6,132 bases of DNA from Candidatus Moraniibacteriota bacterium (lineage in GTDB: Bacteria; Patescibacteriota; Minisyncoccia; CAIUEV01; JAHKAQ01): the NCBI GenBank assembly GCA_014729445.1, contig WJJX01000099.1, positions 1 through 6,132 of the forward strand. The letters are read 5' to 3'. Of this stretch, positions 1-5,546 are shown piece by piece; position 1 is the first letter of the stretch, and the number at the start of each line of letters is the position of its first letter. The notes beneath the pieces were generated by a model. The model did no database searches. It saw only the letters and a program-made list of their open reading frames with translations, and was not told the DNA's origin. The position numbers were made by a program, and so were the translations under genes.

Positions 1-150
1 AATTTTCCGTTTTGGGCTTTGGAAATTCACCCCTTCAATGCTCTTCTTCCCCGGGGGGATCAAAACTCCTTATTAAAAAACTTGACTCAAAATACAATCC
101 TTAATAACATATCAACAAATATTGATACAATAAAAATGAATCGTGAATAA
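1..150 (+). CDS. Possible C-terminal end of an unknown upstream gene (partial)
   Basis: Frame 1 is open from the window edge to a TAA at 148-150, about 49 codons, which is long for such AT-rich DNA. The peptide starts NFPFWALEIHPFNALLPRGD and ends DTIKMNRE. I do not recognise a family. Its stop would overlap the GTG start of the ArsR gene at 143 by 8 bases, an arrangement common in tight operons. Against it, the other two forward frames are also open for part of this stretch (to 76 and 104), and a good promoter and operator for arsR lie inside its last 25 codons. It could therefore be non-coding leader DNA. Confidence 0.35.
   Translation, partial: NFPFWALEIHPFNALLPRGDQNSLLKNLTQNTILNNISTNIDTIKMNRE
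82..110 (+). promoter_or_regulatory. Putative sigma-70-type promoter of the ars operon
   Basis: TTGACT at 82-87 is followed after 17 bases by TAACAT at 105-110. The -35 box matches five of six consensus positions and the -10 box four of six. Transcription would begin near 117, giving a leader of about 26 bases before the arsR start. The -10 box touches the ArsR-type operator at 110-127, so a bound repressor would block polymerase. It is judged by eye only. Confidence 0.42.
110..127 (+). promoter_or_regulatory. ArsR/SmtB-type operator
   Basis: TATCAA (110-115) and TTGATA (122-127) form a perfect 6-bp inverted repeat with a 6-base spacer. This is the dyad form known for ArsR-family operators (ATCAA...TTGAT). 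It overlaps the -10 box and predicted start site and lies 15 bases before the arsR GTG, as expected for autorepression of the operon. Confidence 0.62.
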
Positions 151-463
151 TATTCCTTGTTGTCAAAGCGATCCCAAATTAAAAGAAGATTTTCAAAAGG
201 TCATTGAATTTTTAAAGATTATCAATGAACCAAATCGCTTAAAAATGTTGTGTTTTCTCCACCATGGTGAGCAATGTGTTTGTAATATCTGGAAAAATCT
301 TGACCTTCCTCAAAATCTTGCCTCTCACCATCTCAAAACACTTAAAGATTTTGGTTTGATTAAATCAAGACAAGAGGGAAGAAAGATAATTTATTGGTCA
401 AATAAAGAGGTGGTACAAAAATATGCTTTACTATTAAATAATTTCCTAATTTCAAATTTATGA
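143..463 (+). CDS. arsR: ArsR-family metalloid-responsive repressor
   Basis: A 106-residue winged-helix repressor of usual ArsR length. Residues 43-49 (EQCVCNI) match the ELCVCDL motif of arsenic-sensing ArsR proteins, in which the paired cysteines (here C45 and C47) bind As(III) or Sb(III) and release DNA. The recognition helix region is about 55-72 (SHHLKTL then GLIKSRQEGR), followed by the wing ending in IIYW. Additional cysteines C6, C7 and C37 could add a third ligand. The start is GTG; the nearby ATG at 136 is in another frame and meets TAA after four codons. No Shine-Dalgarno is visible. The stop overlaps the next start in an ATGA, so the three genes are probably translated together. 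It should repress its own operon through the dyad at 110-127. The inducer could also be another soft metal. Confidence 0.93.
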   Translation: MNNIPCCQSDPKLKEDFQKVIEFLKIINEPNRLKMLCFLHHGEQCVCNIWKNLDLPQNLASHHLKTLKDFGLIKSRQEGRKIIYWSNKEVVQKYALLLNNFLISNL

Positions 464-762
464 AAATTCAAGTTTTAGGCTCAGGTTGTCCTACTTGTGA
501 AAACCTGCACAAGTCAGTTGAAGAGGTTGTCAAAGATTTAAATCTCGATCTTGAAGTGGAATATTCCACTGATATTGCCAAAATTGTGGAGCTCGGAGCG
601 ATGTCGGGTCCTGTTTTTGCAATTGACGGTCAAACAATTACCTGTGGAAAAGTGCCTTGTGCTCAAAAAATCAAAAAAGCAATTTTAAGTGCACAAAAAA
701 ATAAACCCACTCAAATAAAGCAATCAAACGAAAACGCTTGTTCTTGTGGTGGGAATTGTTAA
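460..762 (+). CDS. Small thioredoxin-fold redox protein with cysteine-rich tail
   Basis: A 100-residue protein of the 'redox-active disulfide protein 2' (Thioredoxin_3) type. The first strand MKIQVLGSG leads into the active-site motif C10-P-T-C13, and GPVF at 50-53 supplies the expected cis-proline. Family members are usually about 77-80 residues. This one carries an extra tail of about 20 residues ending in CSCGGNC (C94, C96, C100), and a further pair C62/C67 where relatives often have serine. Such proteins are commonly found beside DUF318/ArsP permeases and ArsR regulators. The likely role is thiol redox chemistry or handing a thiolate-bound metalloid to the permease, but this is inferred. 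The start overlaps the arsR stop (ATGA) and the permease starts 11 bases after its stop. Confidence 0.92.
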   Translation: MKIQVLGSGCPTCENLHKSVEEVVKDLNLDLEVEYSTDIAKIVELGAMSGPVFAIDGQTITCGKVPCAQKIKKAILSAQKNKPTQIKQSNENACSCGGNC

Positions 763-773
763 TTTTAAAAACT

Positions 774-1748
774 ATGGATATTTTTTACCCACTTGAAATA
801 TTAGCAAACTGGTTGACATTTTCTGTTTTTAGTATTGAGCAAGGTTCAAATCTGGGAGATAGTGTTTATTTTTTCTTTTACGATACATTCAAGATTTTTA
901 CTCTTATGCTTATAATTACGCACTTTATGACTGCTCTGCGATACTATTTGCCAATTGAGAAACTACGAGATTTCCTCGCCAAACGAAAACTCTATGGTTT
1001 GGATTATTTTTTTGCGACAGTCTTTGGAGCAATAACGCCTTTTTGTTCTTGTTCATCAATTCCGCTTTTTATTGGTTTTTTGAAAGCAAGAATTCCGCTT
1101 GGAGTTACTTTTGCCTTTATGATTACTTCACCTCTAATTAATGAGGTGGCAATTACTTTGTTTGTTGGTATTTTCGGCTGGGAGATAACGCTGCTTTATA
1201 TTGCGGCAGGAATTGTGGTTGGAATGGCTGGCGGATTTATCTTGGGAAAATTAAAAATGGAAAAATATGTGGAAGATTTTGTTTGGAAAGTTCACGCTCA
1301 AAAACAAAATCAATCTGAAAGAAAAAAAGAATCACTTGTAAAAATTTTTCCGCAAATTTCTTCTGAAGCCTCCGGAATTATTAAAAAAATTTCCCTTTAT
1401 ATTCTTGTCGGCGTTGGCGTGGGAGCGTTTATTCATGGATATGTACCAAAAGGATTTTTTGAAGAATACTTGGAAACCACAGGCTTTTGGGGTGTTCCTC
1501 TAGCAACAATTTTAGCCGTTCCAATGTATGCCAACGCTAGTGGTGTTATTCCGATCATTCAATCCCTTGTCGCCAAAGGCGTACCCCTTGGAACGGCTCT
1601 TGCGTTTATGATGGCGGTTGTAGGACTTTCATTGCCTGAAGCCTTGATTTTGAAAAAAGTTTTGAAATGGCAATTGCTTACCACTTTCTTTGTGGTTGTG
1701 ACAATTGGTATTATTGTGATGGGCTATTTGTTTAATTGGATATTTTAA
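774..1748 (+). CDS. ArsP/DUF318-type permease (metalloid efflux candidate)
   Basis: A 324-residue membrane protein with two homologous halves, each of several hydrophobic helices. The first half contains ITPFCSCSSIPLFIGF (about 88-102) followed by IPLGVTFAFMITSPLINE. The second has ANASGVIPII (254-262) followed by VPLGTALAFMM and LSLPEALIL. A basic, polar linker (about 161-195) separates them. The TPFCSCS motif with C91 and C93 is the hallmark of the predicted-permease family that includes ArsP, an exporter of trivalent methyl- and aryl-arsenicals. ATG 774 is preferred over TTG 738, because the latter lies inside the preceding gene and adds 12 non-family residues. It is the last gene of the arsR operon. 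The exact substrate cannot be read from the sequence; inorganic arsenite or another soft metalloid is possible. Confidence 0.93.
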   Translation: MDIFYPLEILANWLTFSVFSIEQGSNLGDSVYFFFYDTFKIFTLMLIITHFMTALRYYLPIEKLRDFLAKRKLYGLDYFFATVFGAITPFCSCSSIPLFIGFLKARIPLGVTFAFMITSPLINEVAITLFVGIFGWEITLLYIAAGIVVGMAGGFILGKLKMEKYVEDFVWKVHAQKQNQSERKKESLVKIFPQISSEASGIIKKISLYILVGVGVGAFIHGYVPKGFFEEYLETTGFWGVPLATILAVPMYANASGVIPIIQSLVAKGVPLGTALAFMMAVVGLSLPEALILKKVLKWQLLTTFFVVVTIGIIVMGYLFNWIF

Positions 1749-1778
1749 ACTCAACTTCGGCACTAAAAAACTATTTTG

Positions 1779-1810
1779 CCTTCCTTGTTCCAAAAAACAA
1801 GGACTGAAGG
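1779..1810. terminator. Hairpin between convergent genes, possible terminator
   Basis: CCTTGTT (1783-1789) pairs with AACAAGG (1796-1802) across a 6-base loop. Outer CCTT (1779-1782) pairs with AAGG (1807-1810) past a four-base bulge. It lies between the + strand permease and the - strand HAD remnant. No T-run follows directly on either strand, although the - strand continues into CAAAATAG and six Ts. It could stop transcription from both sides, but weakly. Confidence 0.35.
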
Positions 1811-1835
1811 AAATAATCCAAATAGCCAAAAAAAA

Positions 1836-2159
1836 TTATCCTGTCGTTGATAATAGGTTTTTGTTCAGCCATGGCTCAAAACTTTCAAATGTTTCAAAAG
1901 GAAAAATCGCTCCTCCACGTTTTTCAAATGTCGCTCTCATTGTACTGGAGTCATCAATAAGTAAAGTGTCTGAAAAATTTGTTACAAGAGCGACTTTTCT
2001 GCCCTTCGACAGAAGAGTTTTTGCTAAATCCAATAGCCTATTATCAACTTTCATGACTTTTACACTTTCAATGAATAAATTTGAAAGCTCTTCAAAATCA
2101 ATGCCGGTGTTTTCGCTGATATGTTTATTCACCTCGTCTGCCGTCATTCTTGCTCTCAT
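1836..2159 (-). pseudogene. Decayed HAD-type phosphatase, truncated at the N-terminus and internally deleted
   Basis: From the ATG at 2159 the frame reads as the middle and end of a HAD hydrolase. A helical cap-like region (MTADEVNKHISENTGIDFEEL) is followed by KVALVTN (residues 55-61), the motif II region, and then almost at once LLIDDSS (66-72), the motif IV aspartates, and a normal C-terminal segment ending EPWLNKN. The expected 50-70 residues between motifs II and IV, including the motif III lysine, are missing. Motif I (DxDG), which carries the nucleophile, is absent. The frame stays open upstream to 2273, but that part overlaps repeat B and stops right beside the neighbouring lipoprotein gene. 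An intact enzyme is not possible; the gene looks 5'-truncated at the repeat and internally deleted near 1960-1967. Confidence 0.62.
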
Positions 2160-2179
2160 CCATTTATCAGCAATATCGC

Positions 2180-2222
2180 TTTGCGATGATGGGAAGTTTT
2201 TTAAAAATTTTGGATATCGGCT
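2180..2222 (-). repeat. Intergenic repeat copy B
   Basis: This 43-base stretch matches copy A (2845-2892) at 40 of 43 positions, allowing one 5-base gap. Shared blocks include GCGAT-ATGGGAAGTTTTT and GGATATCGGCT. It follows the stop of the lipoprotein gene (2278) on the - strand. Unlike the other copies, its far side lacks the GTTA end and runs into the HAD remnant, so it may be a damaged or recombined copy. Confidence 0.55.
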
Positions 2223-2277
2223 GTTTGGCGAAGAATCATTTAATGGTTTAAAAAACAGTCTATCGGGCAGAAATTAT

Positions 2278-2736
2278 TTAAGAGCGGTTATCTTTCCAAA
2301 TATACTCACAGTCCTTTTTTTCTTTAAAAAAATCGGGACATTTTCCGTCACCTTCATTATAATAACCACCATCAGGTGAACAGATCATATCACCATTTTC
2401 ATTATATAAGATACTGGCAATATCACAACAACGGGCAGGGAGATAATAAACCGTTTGATTTTTATAAGAGCATTTTGAAAGAGATGCTGGAGGATCTGAA
2501 ACAGGTTTACTTTCTTCTTTTTCTATTAATTCTTTTATCCAAGTTTTTTCATATAGTTTATTTTCTATTTTAGCTTCGGTGTTTTCTAGGTTCTCCTCAT
2601 TTTCTATTTTGGCTTCAGTCTTTTTTAGGTTTTCCTTTGAGGAGGATGGCTCAGAAAGATTATCAGTATTGGATTTTTGAGAGATTGAGCAAGCGGACAA
2701 GAAAAGGATACCCGCAAATAAGAATAATTTTTTCAT
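2278..2736 (-). CDS. Cysteine-rich lipoprotein of unknown function
   Basis: A 152-residue predicted lipoprotein. The signal peptide MKKLFLFAGILF ends in the lipobox L13-S-A-C16, so C16 should be lipidated and the protein anchored to the outer face of the membrane. A low-complexity acidic and lysine-rich linker follows, with the 7-residue unit TEAKIEN repeated at 40-46 and 53-59. The C-terminal domain (about 86-148) has six cysteines (C89, C103, C104, C119, C133, C143) in a pattern containing TVYYLPARCCDIASILYN and GDGKCPDF. It resembles a small domain of unknown function seen on bacterial lipoproteins (perhaps DUF6970; the name is from memory). The cysteines may form disulfides. No Shine-Dalgarno is visible. 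It stands alone between repeats A and B. Confidence 0.85.
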   Translation of the reverse strand: MKKLFLFAGILFLSACSISQKSNTDNLSEPSSSKENLKKTEAKIENEENLENTEAKIENKLYEKTWIKELIEKEESKPVSDPPASLSKCSYKNQTVYYLPARCCDIASILYNENGDMICSPDGGYYNEGDGKCPDFFKEKKDCEYIWKDNRS

Positions 2737-2835
2737 ATGTATAAATTAATTGTTAATTATTTAAAAACGATTAAATTTGAATTTTGTGACTAATTAAATT
2801 ATTTTTTGCTAAGGTTCCTTATAAAGAGGAATTTC

Positions 2836-2900
2836 CTCTAACCTTTTGCGATAATGGGAAGTTTTTCGGATGAAAAATTTAGGATATCGGCTCTTATCGG
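2836..2900 (-). repeat. Intergenic repeat copy A
   Basis: Lies just after the deacetylase stop (2910) on the - strand. Read on that strand it starts CCGATAAGAGCCGATATCC, has an inner stem of AAATTTTTC and GAAAAACTT around the loop ATCC (one mismatch), and ends CGCAAAAGGTTAGAG. The final GTTAGAG is one base off the attC core GTTRRRY. A short palindrome AGAGGA-ATT-TCCTCT (2825-2839, + strand) overlaps this end. It shares long blocks with copy B and the CTTC/CGC/GTTA end pattern with copies C, D and E. Confidence 0.5.
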
Positions 2901-2909
2901 ATGCAATTT

Positions 2910-3806
2910 TTAGTTTTCGGATACATCGAACCAGATTTTTAGGGATGCAAGTCCTGTTGTTGGAAACATGCGAACCGTTGGAATTTGATATCTTTCTGAA
3001 AGAGAAAAATATTTTCCTGGCTCTGTCGTACGAGCAAATAAATAATTCTCTTTTGCAACTTTAATAACTCTATCATTATATTTTCCAGCAGGATAACAAA
3101 GAGAAATAACAGGTTTATCGATCTTATCTTCAATTGTCTTTTTTGATGTTTCAAGTTCATATTTAATTTTTTCATCAGATAATGTCGCTAAATCCAAATG
3201 AGAAACTGTATGTGAAGCAATTTCCTGTCCATTTTCTGACATTTCTTTGATTTGCTCCCATGTTGCATAATTTGGATCATTATCAGCCATGTTGGAGACA
3301 ATAAAGAAAACACCTTTCATGTTATGTTTCTTTAAAATACGAAAAGCATTTTGATAATGATCAATGTAACCATCATCAAAAGTTAGAATAATTGCTTTTT
3401 TAGGAAACGGTTTCTTATTTTCAATAATATCTTTTAAATCCCAAAATGTCAGTGTTTCGATATTGTTTTCTTTAAAAAAGACAAGAAATTGCTCTAATTT
3501 ATCTGGTGAAAAAGAAAGCTTATATCCAAGTTGATCTGGACTATCAGAAGGAACATCTTTGATATAATGAAACATCAAAATTGGTAAATATTTTTTGAGT
3601 TCTTTGTTTTCTGCTGGAATATTTAAAGTTGCTTCAAATGTTTCGTTATTTATTTGCTCAATAGGTTTTGTTTTATTTTCAGGAACCTTGATATTCTCTT
3701 GATGCTTTGTTGAAATATTTTTCTCTTGTTTTGGCTCATCTATTCGAGAATTATTGCATCCCGATAAGAGTATAATGATTATTGAAAGTAAAATGTATTT
3801 TTTCAT
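2910..3806 (-). CDS. Polysaccharide deacetylase (CE4/NodB) lipoprotein
   Basis: A 298-residue predicted lipoprotein. A signal peptide ends in the lipobox L14-S-G-C17, followed by a polar spacer to about residue 70. The NodB homology domain starts at LPILMFHYI (74-82). It shows TFDDGY (142-147) with D144 as probable catalytic base and D145 as metal ligand, and HTVSH with H199 and H203 as the other metal ligands. A later YPAGKYND (238-245) fits motif 3. The overall form resembles PgaB/IcaB-like or peptidoglycan-type deacetylases, which remove acetyl groups from N-acetylglucosamine polymers at the cell surface. The substrate cannot be fixed. The ATG at 3806 gives a complete signal peptide. It is a lone gene between repeats A and C, with no partner genes for polysaccharide export. 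Confidence 0.93.
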   Translation of the reverse strand: MKKYILLSIIIILLSGCNNSRIDEPKQEKNISTKHQENIKVPENKTKPIEQINNETFEATLNIPAENKELKKYLPILMFHYIKDVPSDSPDQLGYKLSFSPDKLEQFLVFFKENNIETLTFWDLKDIIENKKPFPKKAIILTFDDGYIDHYQNAFRILKKHNMKGVFFIVSNMADNDPNYATWEQIKEMSENGQEIASHTVSHLDLATLSDEKIKYELETSKKTIEDKIDKPVISLCYPAGKYNDRVIKVAKENYLFARTTEPGKYFSLSERYQIPTVRMFPTTGLASLKIWFDVSEN

Positions 3807-3836
3807 GCTTGCAGTTAGAAATATAAAAATTATTTC

Positions 3837-3899
3837 CGATAACCTCTCGGTATATGGGAAGTTTTGGAAACTTTCTTTAAAATTATCAAAGTGTTACCT
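3837..3899 (-). repeat. Intergenic repeat copy C
   Basis: Located 31 bases upstream of the deacetylase ATG. On the + strand TAACCTCTCGGTATAT then GGGAAGTTTTGG aligns well with the left end of copy E (TAACGTTTCGGTATAT). Read on the - strand it runs from GGTAAC to GGTTATCGG. The inner part has a perfect small stem AAGTTT-TGG-AAACTT (3859-3873). The terminal boxes pair with one wobble, and GTTATCG does not fully meet the GTTRRRY core, so this copy is degenerate. Confidence 0.45.
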
Positions 3900-3966
3900 A
3901 TGTATCTCAACTTTTGCAAAAATATAAATAGTCAAAAAGAAATTAAAAGCGCAGCGTCTTCTTGAG

Positions 3967-3989
3967 TTTTGTTCAGATAAAATTTATTT
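3967..3989 (+). repeat. Left arm of a perfect 23-bp inverted repeat
   Basis: Bases 3967-3989 (TTTTGTTCAGATAAAATTTA and three more) are the exact reverse complement of 4551-4573. The arm contains the stop codon of the 188-codon gene (TAA, 3984-3986 on the - strand). The match ends at both sides with mismatches (3966/4574 and 3990/4550). Confidence 0.95.
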
Positions 3990-4550
3990 TTCTTTTTTGA
4001 ATTCAATAACATTTTTATTCCGTCTTTTATTTTCTGATTCTAGTCCTTCGATTATCTTTATAAAATTTTTATCATGGCTGATTTTATGGAATGTTTCTTT
4101 ATCTACGAAGAATACTTGTACGCCTTTTTCTATCATTGCCTCCAGAGCTGATTTAAAATCTTCTTTTTCAAGCGGGGTGACAGAATCTCTACTGACCCAC
4201 TCATTTTCTCCCATGCCTTTATGTGGGTCAAAAGTAAAACTCTTGCTTGGTAATTTATAAACAGAGCCACCCTTATCATACTTTATAAAATCTTCTTTGT
4301 TTCCAATTACCATATATGGAACGCCGTTTAATTTTCCGATTTGAGTCCAGCTGTCATTGGTTTCACTAACCAAGAAGGTGGTTGCCAGTGCTAAATCAGG
4401 CGTTGCGAAAACAACAGGTCCTTCTTTTGAATCGCGAAGGTTTTTTGCGCGAGGTTCAAATTTTTCAATATTCCTATTGGATGAGGCGTGATATAAAAAG
4501 GGCGGCTTTTCCTTTTTTTCGGCGGGAAGTTGTTTTTCAAAATTTTCCAT
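3984..4550 (-). CDS. Conserved-looking hypothetical protein, possible ADP-ribosyltransferase-like fold
   Basis: A 188-residue soluble protein with no signal peptide or membrane segment. After a charged N-terminus it reads PFLYHASSNRNIEKFEPR (17-34), then GPVVFATPDLALATTFL (44-60), then NEWVSRD (115-121), and later GVQVFFVDKETF. The order of an H-x-S/T strand (H21), a V-V/Y-F-A-T strand (46-50) before a helix with an A-x-x-F pattern, and a late E116 recalls the H-Y/F-E layout of PARP, Tpt1 and DarT-like ADP-ribosyltransferases. That is only a visual analogy. The tail (171-188) is very basic. The ORF is enclosed almost exactly by a perfect 23-bp inverted repeat: the right arm ends at the base before the ATG and the left arm contains the stop. 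No Shine-Dalgarno is visible. Confidence 0.82.
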   Translation of the reverse strand: MENFEKQLPAEKKEKPPFLYHASSNRNIEKFEPRAKNLRDSKEGPVVFATPDLALATTFLVSETNDSWTQIGKLNGVPYMVIGNKEDFIKYDKGGSVYKLPSKSFTFDPHKGMGENEWVSRDSVTPLEKEDFKSALEAMIEKGVQVFFVDKETFHKISHDKNFIKIIEGLESENKRRNKNVIEFKKEK

Positions 4551-4573
4551 AAATAAATTTTATCTGAACAAAA
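4551..4573 (+). repeat. Right arm of a perfect 23-bp inverted repeat
   Basis: Bases 4551-4573 (AAATAAATTTTATCTGAACA and three more) are the exact reverse complement of 3967-3989. The arm begins at the base next to the ATG (4550) of the 188-codon gene and forms its whole short leader. Repeat E starts five bases further on. Confidence 0.95.
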
Positions 4574-4577
4574 TTTT

Positions 4578-4771
4578 GTATAACGTTTCGGTATATTTGA
4601 TATTTTCGCCGGTTTTTATCAGCGATATTTTCAGTTTAACAAATTCGTTAATTTTTAGAAGACCGTTTATTTTCAGCAAGGCGAAGGCGAAAATATGGAC
4701 GGAAGAAAAATGACACTCCTTAATTTTTAATAGAGTCATTTTTCTGCAGCCAGAGATATCGTGTGTTAAAC
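4578..4771 (-). repeat. Intergenic repeat copy E (attC-like, composite)
   Basis: Ends are GTATAAC (4578-4584) and GTTAAAC (4765-4771); the second meets the attC core GTTRRRY, the first differs by one base. The first 32 bases match the left end of copy D at 23 positions. Read on the - strand, the other end (CGTTTAACACACGATATC then TCTGG) matches the corresponding end of D. ATATTTTCGCC (4600-4610) pairs perfectly with GGCGAAAATAT (4686-4696). At 194 bases it is longer than usual attC sites, and it contains a terminator-like hairpin (4704-4745), so it may be a composite of a repeat plus inserted DNA. Confidence 0.55.
4704..4745. terminator. Bidirectional terminator-like hairpin
   Basis: AGAAAAATGAC (4704-4714) pairs perfectly over 11 bp with GTCATTTTTCT (4735-4745) around a 20-base AT-rich loop that can fold further. 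The arms hold an A-run and a T-run, so it could act on either strand. It lies 76-117 bases past the stop of the - strand HAD phosphatase gene. Confidence 0.45.
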
Positions 4772-4820
4772 GTTCCGAACGAAGTGAGAGCGCAGCGTGG
4801 TCGTAGTAAAATCGATAATC

Positions 4821-5489
4821 TTACGGAGAAGTTTTATTTTGTCCCGTTAATTCTTCAAAGTATTCTATTAATTCTTTATGTGATGAAAATATTTTATCTG
4901 CTTTCTTTAAATGTTCTTTATCTAAGGTTGTCGTTAATGCAAATGTTTGGAGGTTTGCTTCTTTAGCACTTTGAATACCTAGTGGGGCGTTCTCAATGAC
5001 AATTAATTTGTCAATGGGATGTCCTAATTTTTCAATTGCCTTTAAGTAAGGTTCAGGATTAGGTTTTCCTTTTTGAACATCATCACCAGTAATTATTATT
5101 TCAAAATCTTCTTTGAAAAATTTGTTGATAATGTTGTCTACAAATTCTTTATGAGCGCCACTAACTACTGCTAATTGTAAGTTTTGCTTTTTTAGAAATT
5201 TTAGAAATGATGGAATTTCAGGATAGATTTCAAAATGAAATATTTCTGATAATTTATTTTTTTTTATAAGATAAATTTTGTCCTTTTCATTTTGATTGAG
5301 TAATACATTGTATTTATTACAAATAAATTCTATTGTTTCTTTGTAAGACATTCCTTCTAATAAAGCAAAATCTTTTTTTGAAGGAAATATCTCAAATTGA
5401 TTGAAAGCATAATTCCAACTTTCAATATGATATTTCATACTATCTGTCAAAACTCCATCCATATCAAAAATAACAGCATTAATTAACAT
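4821..5489 (-). CDS. HAD-superfamily phosphatase, beta-phosphoglucomutase-like
   Basis: A complete 222-residue HAD subfamily IA enzyme. Motif I is FDMDGVLTDS (8-17) with nucleophile D9 and acid/base D11. A helical C1 cap covers about residues 18-85. Motif II is VVSGA with S110, motif III is GKPNPEPY with K142, and motif IV is IENAPLG (165-171). In motif IV the usual E-D is E166-N167, a variant common in the ENAPLG group. Such enzymes act on small sugar phosphates (beta-phosphoglucomutase) or nucleotide and sugar monophosphates; the exact substrate cannot be told. The protein is cytosolic. It is a single gene between repeats D and E, with the ATG about 58 bases from the end of D. An AT-rich leader without Shine-Dalgarno precedes it. 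Confidence 0.93.
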   Translation of the reverse strand: MLINAVIFDMDGVLTDSMKYHIESWNYAFNQFEIFPSKKDFALLEGMSYKETIEFICNKYNVLLNQNEKDKIYLIKKNKLSEIFHFEIYPEIPSFLKFLKKQNLQLAVVSGAHKEFVDNIINKFFKEDFEIIITGDDVQKGKPNPEPYLKAIEKLGHPIDKLIVIENAPLGIQSAKEANLQTFALTTTLDKEHLKKADKIFSSHKELIEYFEELTGQNKTSP

Positions 5490-5546
5490 AATATTAAAAA
5501 TAAAATATTTTCTTATATAAATTTTATGAGGGGCAAAATAAAATTA

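Noticed and set aside
738..773. Earlier TTG start for the permease
   Set aside because: It lies inside the coding sequence of the thioredoxin-like gene and adds residues unlike the family; ATG 774 gives a normal start and an 11-base gap.
1861..2379. Long + strand open frame (172 codons) opposite the HAD remnant and the lipoprotein end
   Set aside because: It is antisense to a frame with clear HAD motifs, is serine/phenylalanine-rich with no recognisable domain, and spans repeat B. It is best explained as a shadow.
2939..3175. Alternative - strand frame of 78 codons inside the deacetylase gene
   Set aside because: It overlaps a well-supported CE4 deacetylase in another frame; an AT-rich shadow.
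4560..4739. Minus-strand 59-codon frame (starts MTLLKIKECH) ending 9 bases before the ATG of the 188-codon gene
   Set aside because: It lies entirely within repeat E and the inverted-repeat arm, its first codons fall in the terminator stem, and the peptide is low-complexity K/L/I. It is possibly a small leader peptide, but without support.
4763..4966. Plus-strand 67-codon frame across the end of repeat E
   Set aside because: It runs from non-coding repeat DNA into the antisense of the HAD phosphatase gene and has no protein-like features.
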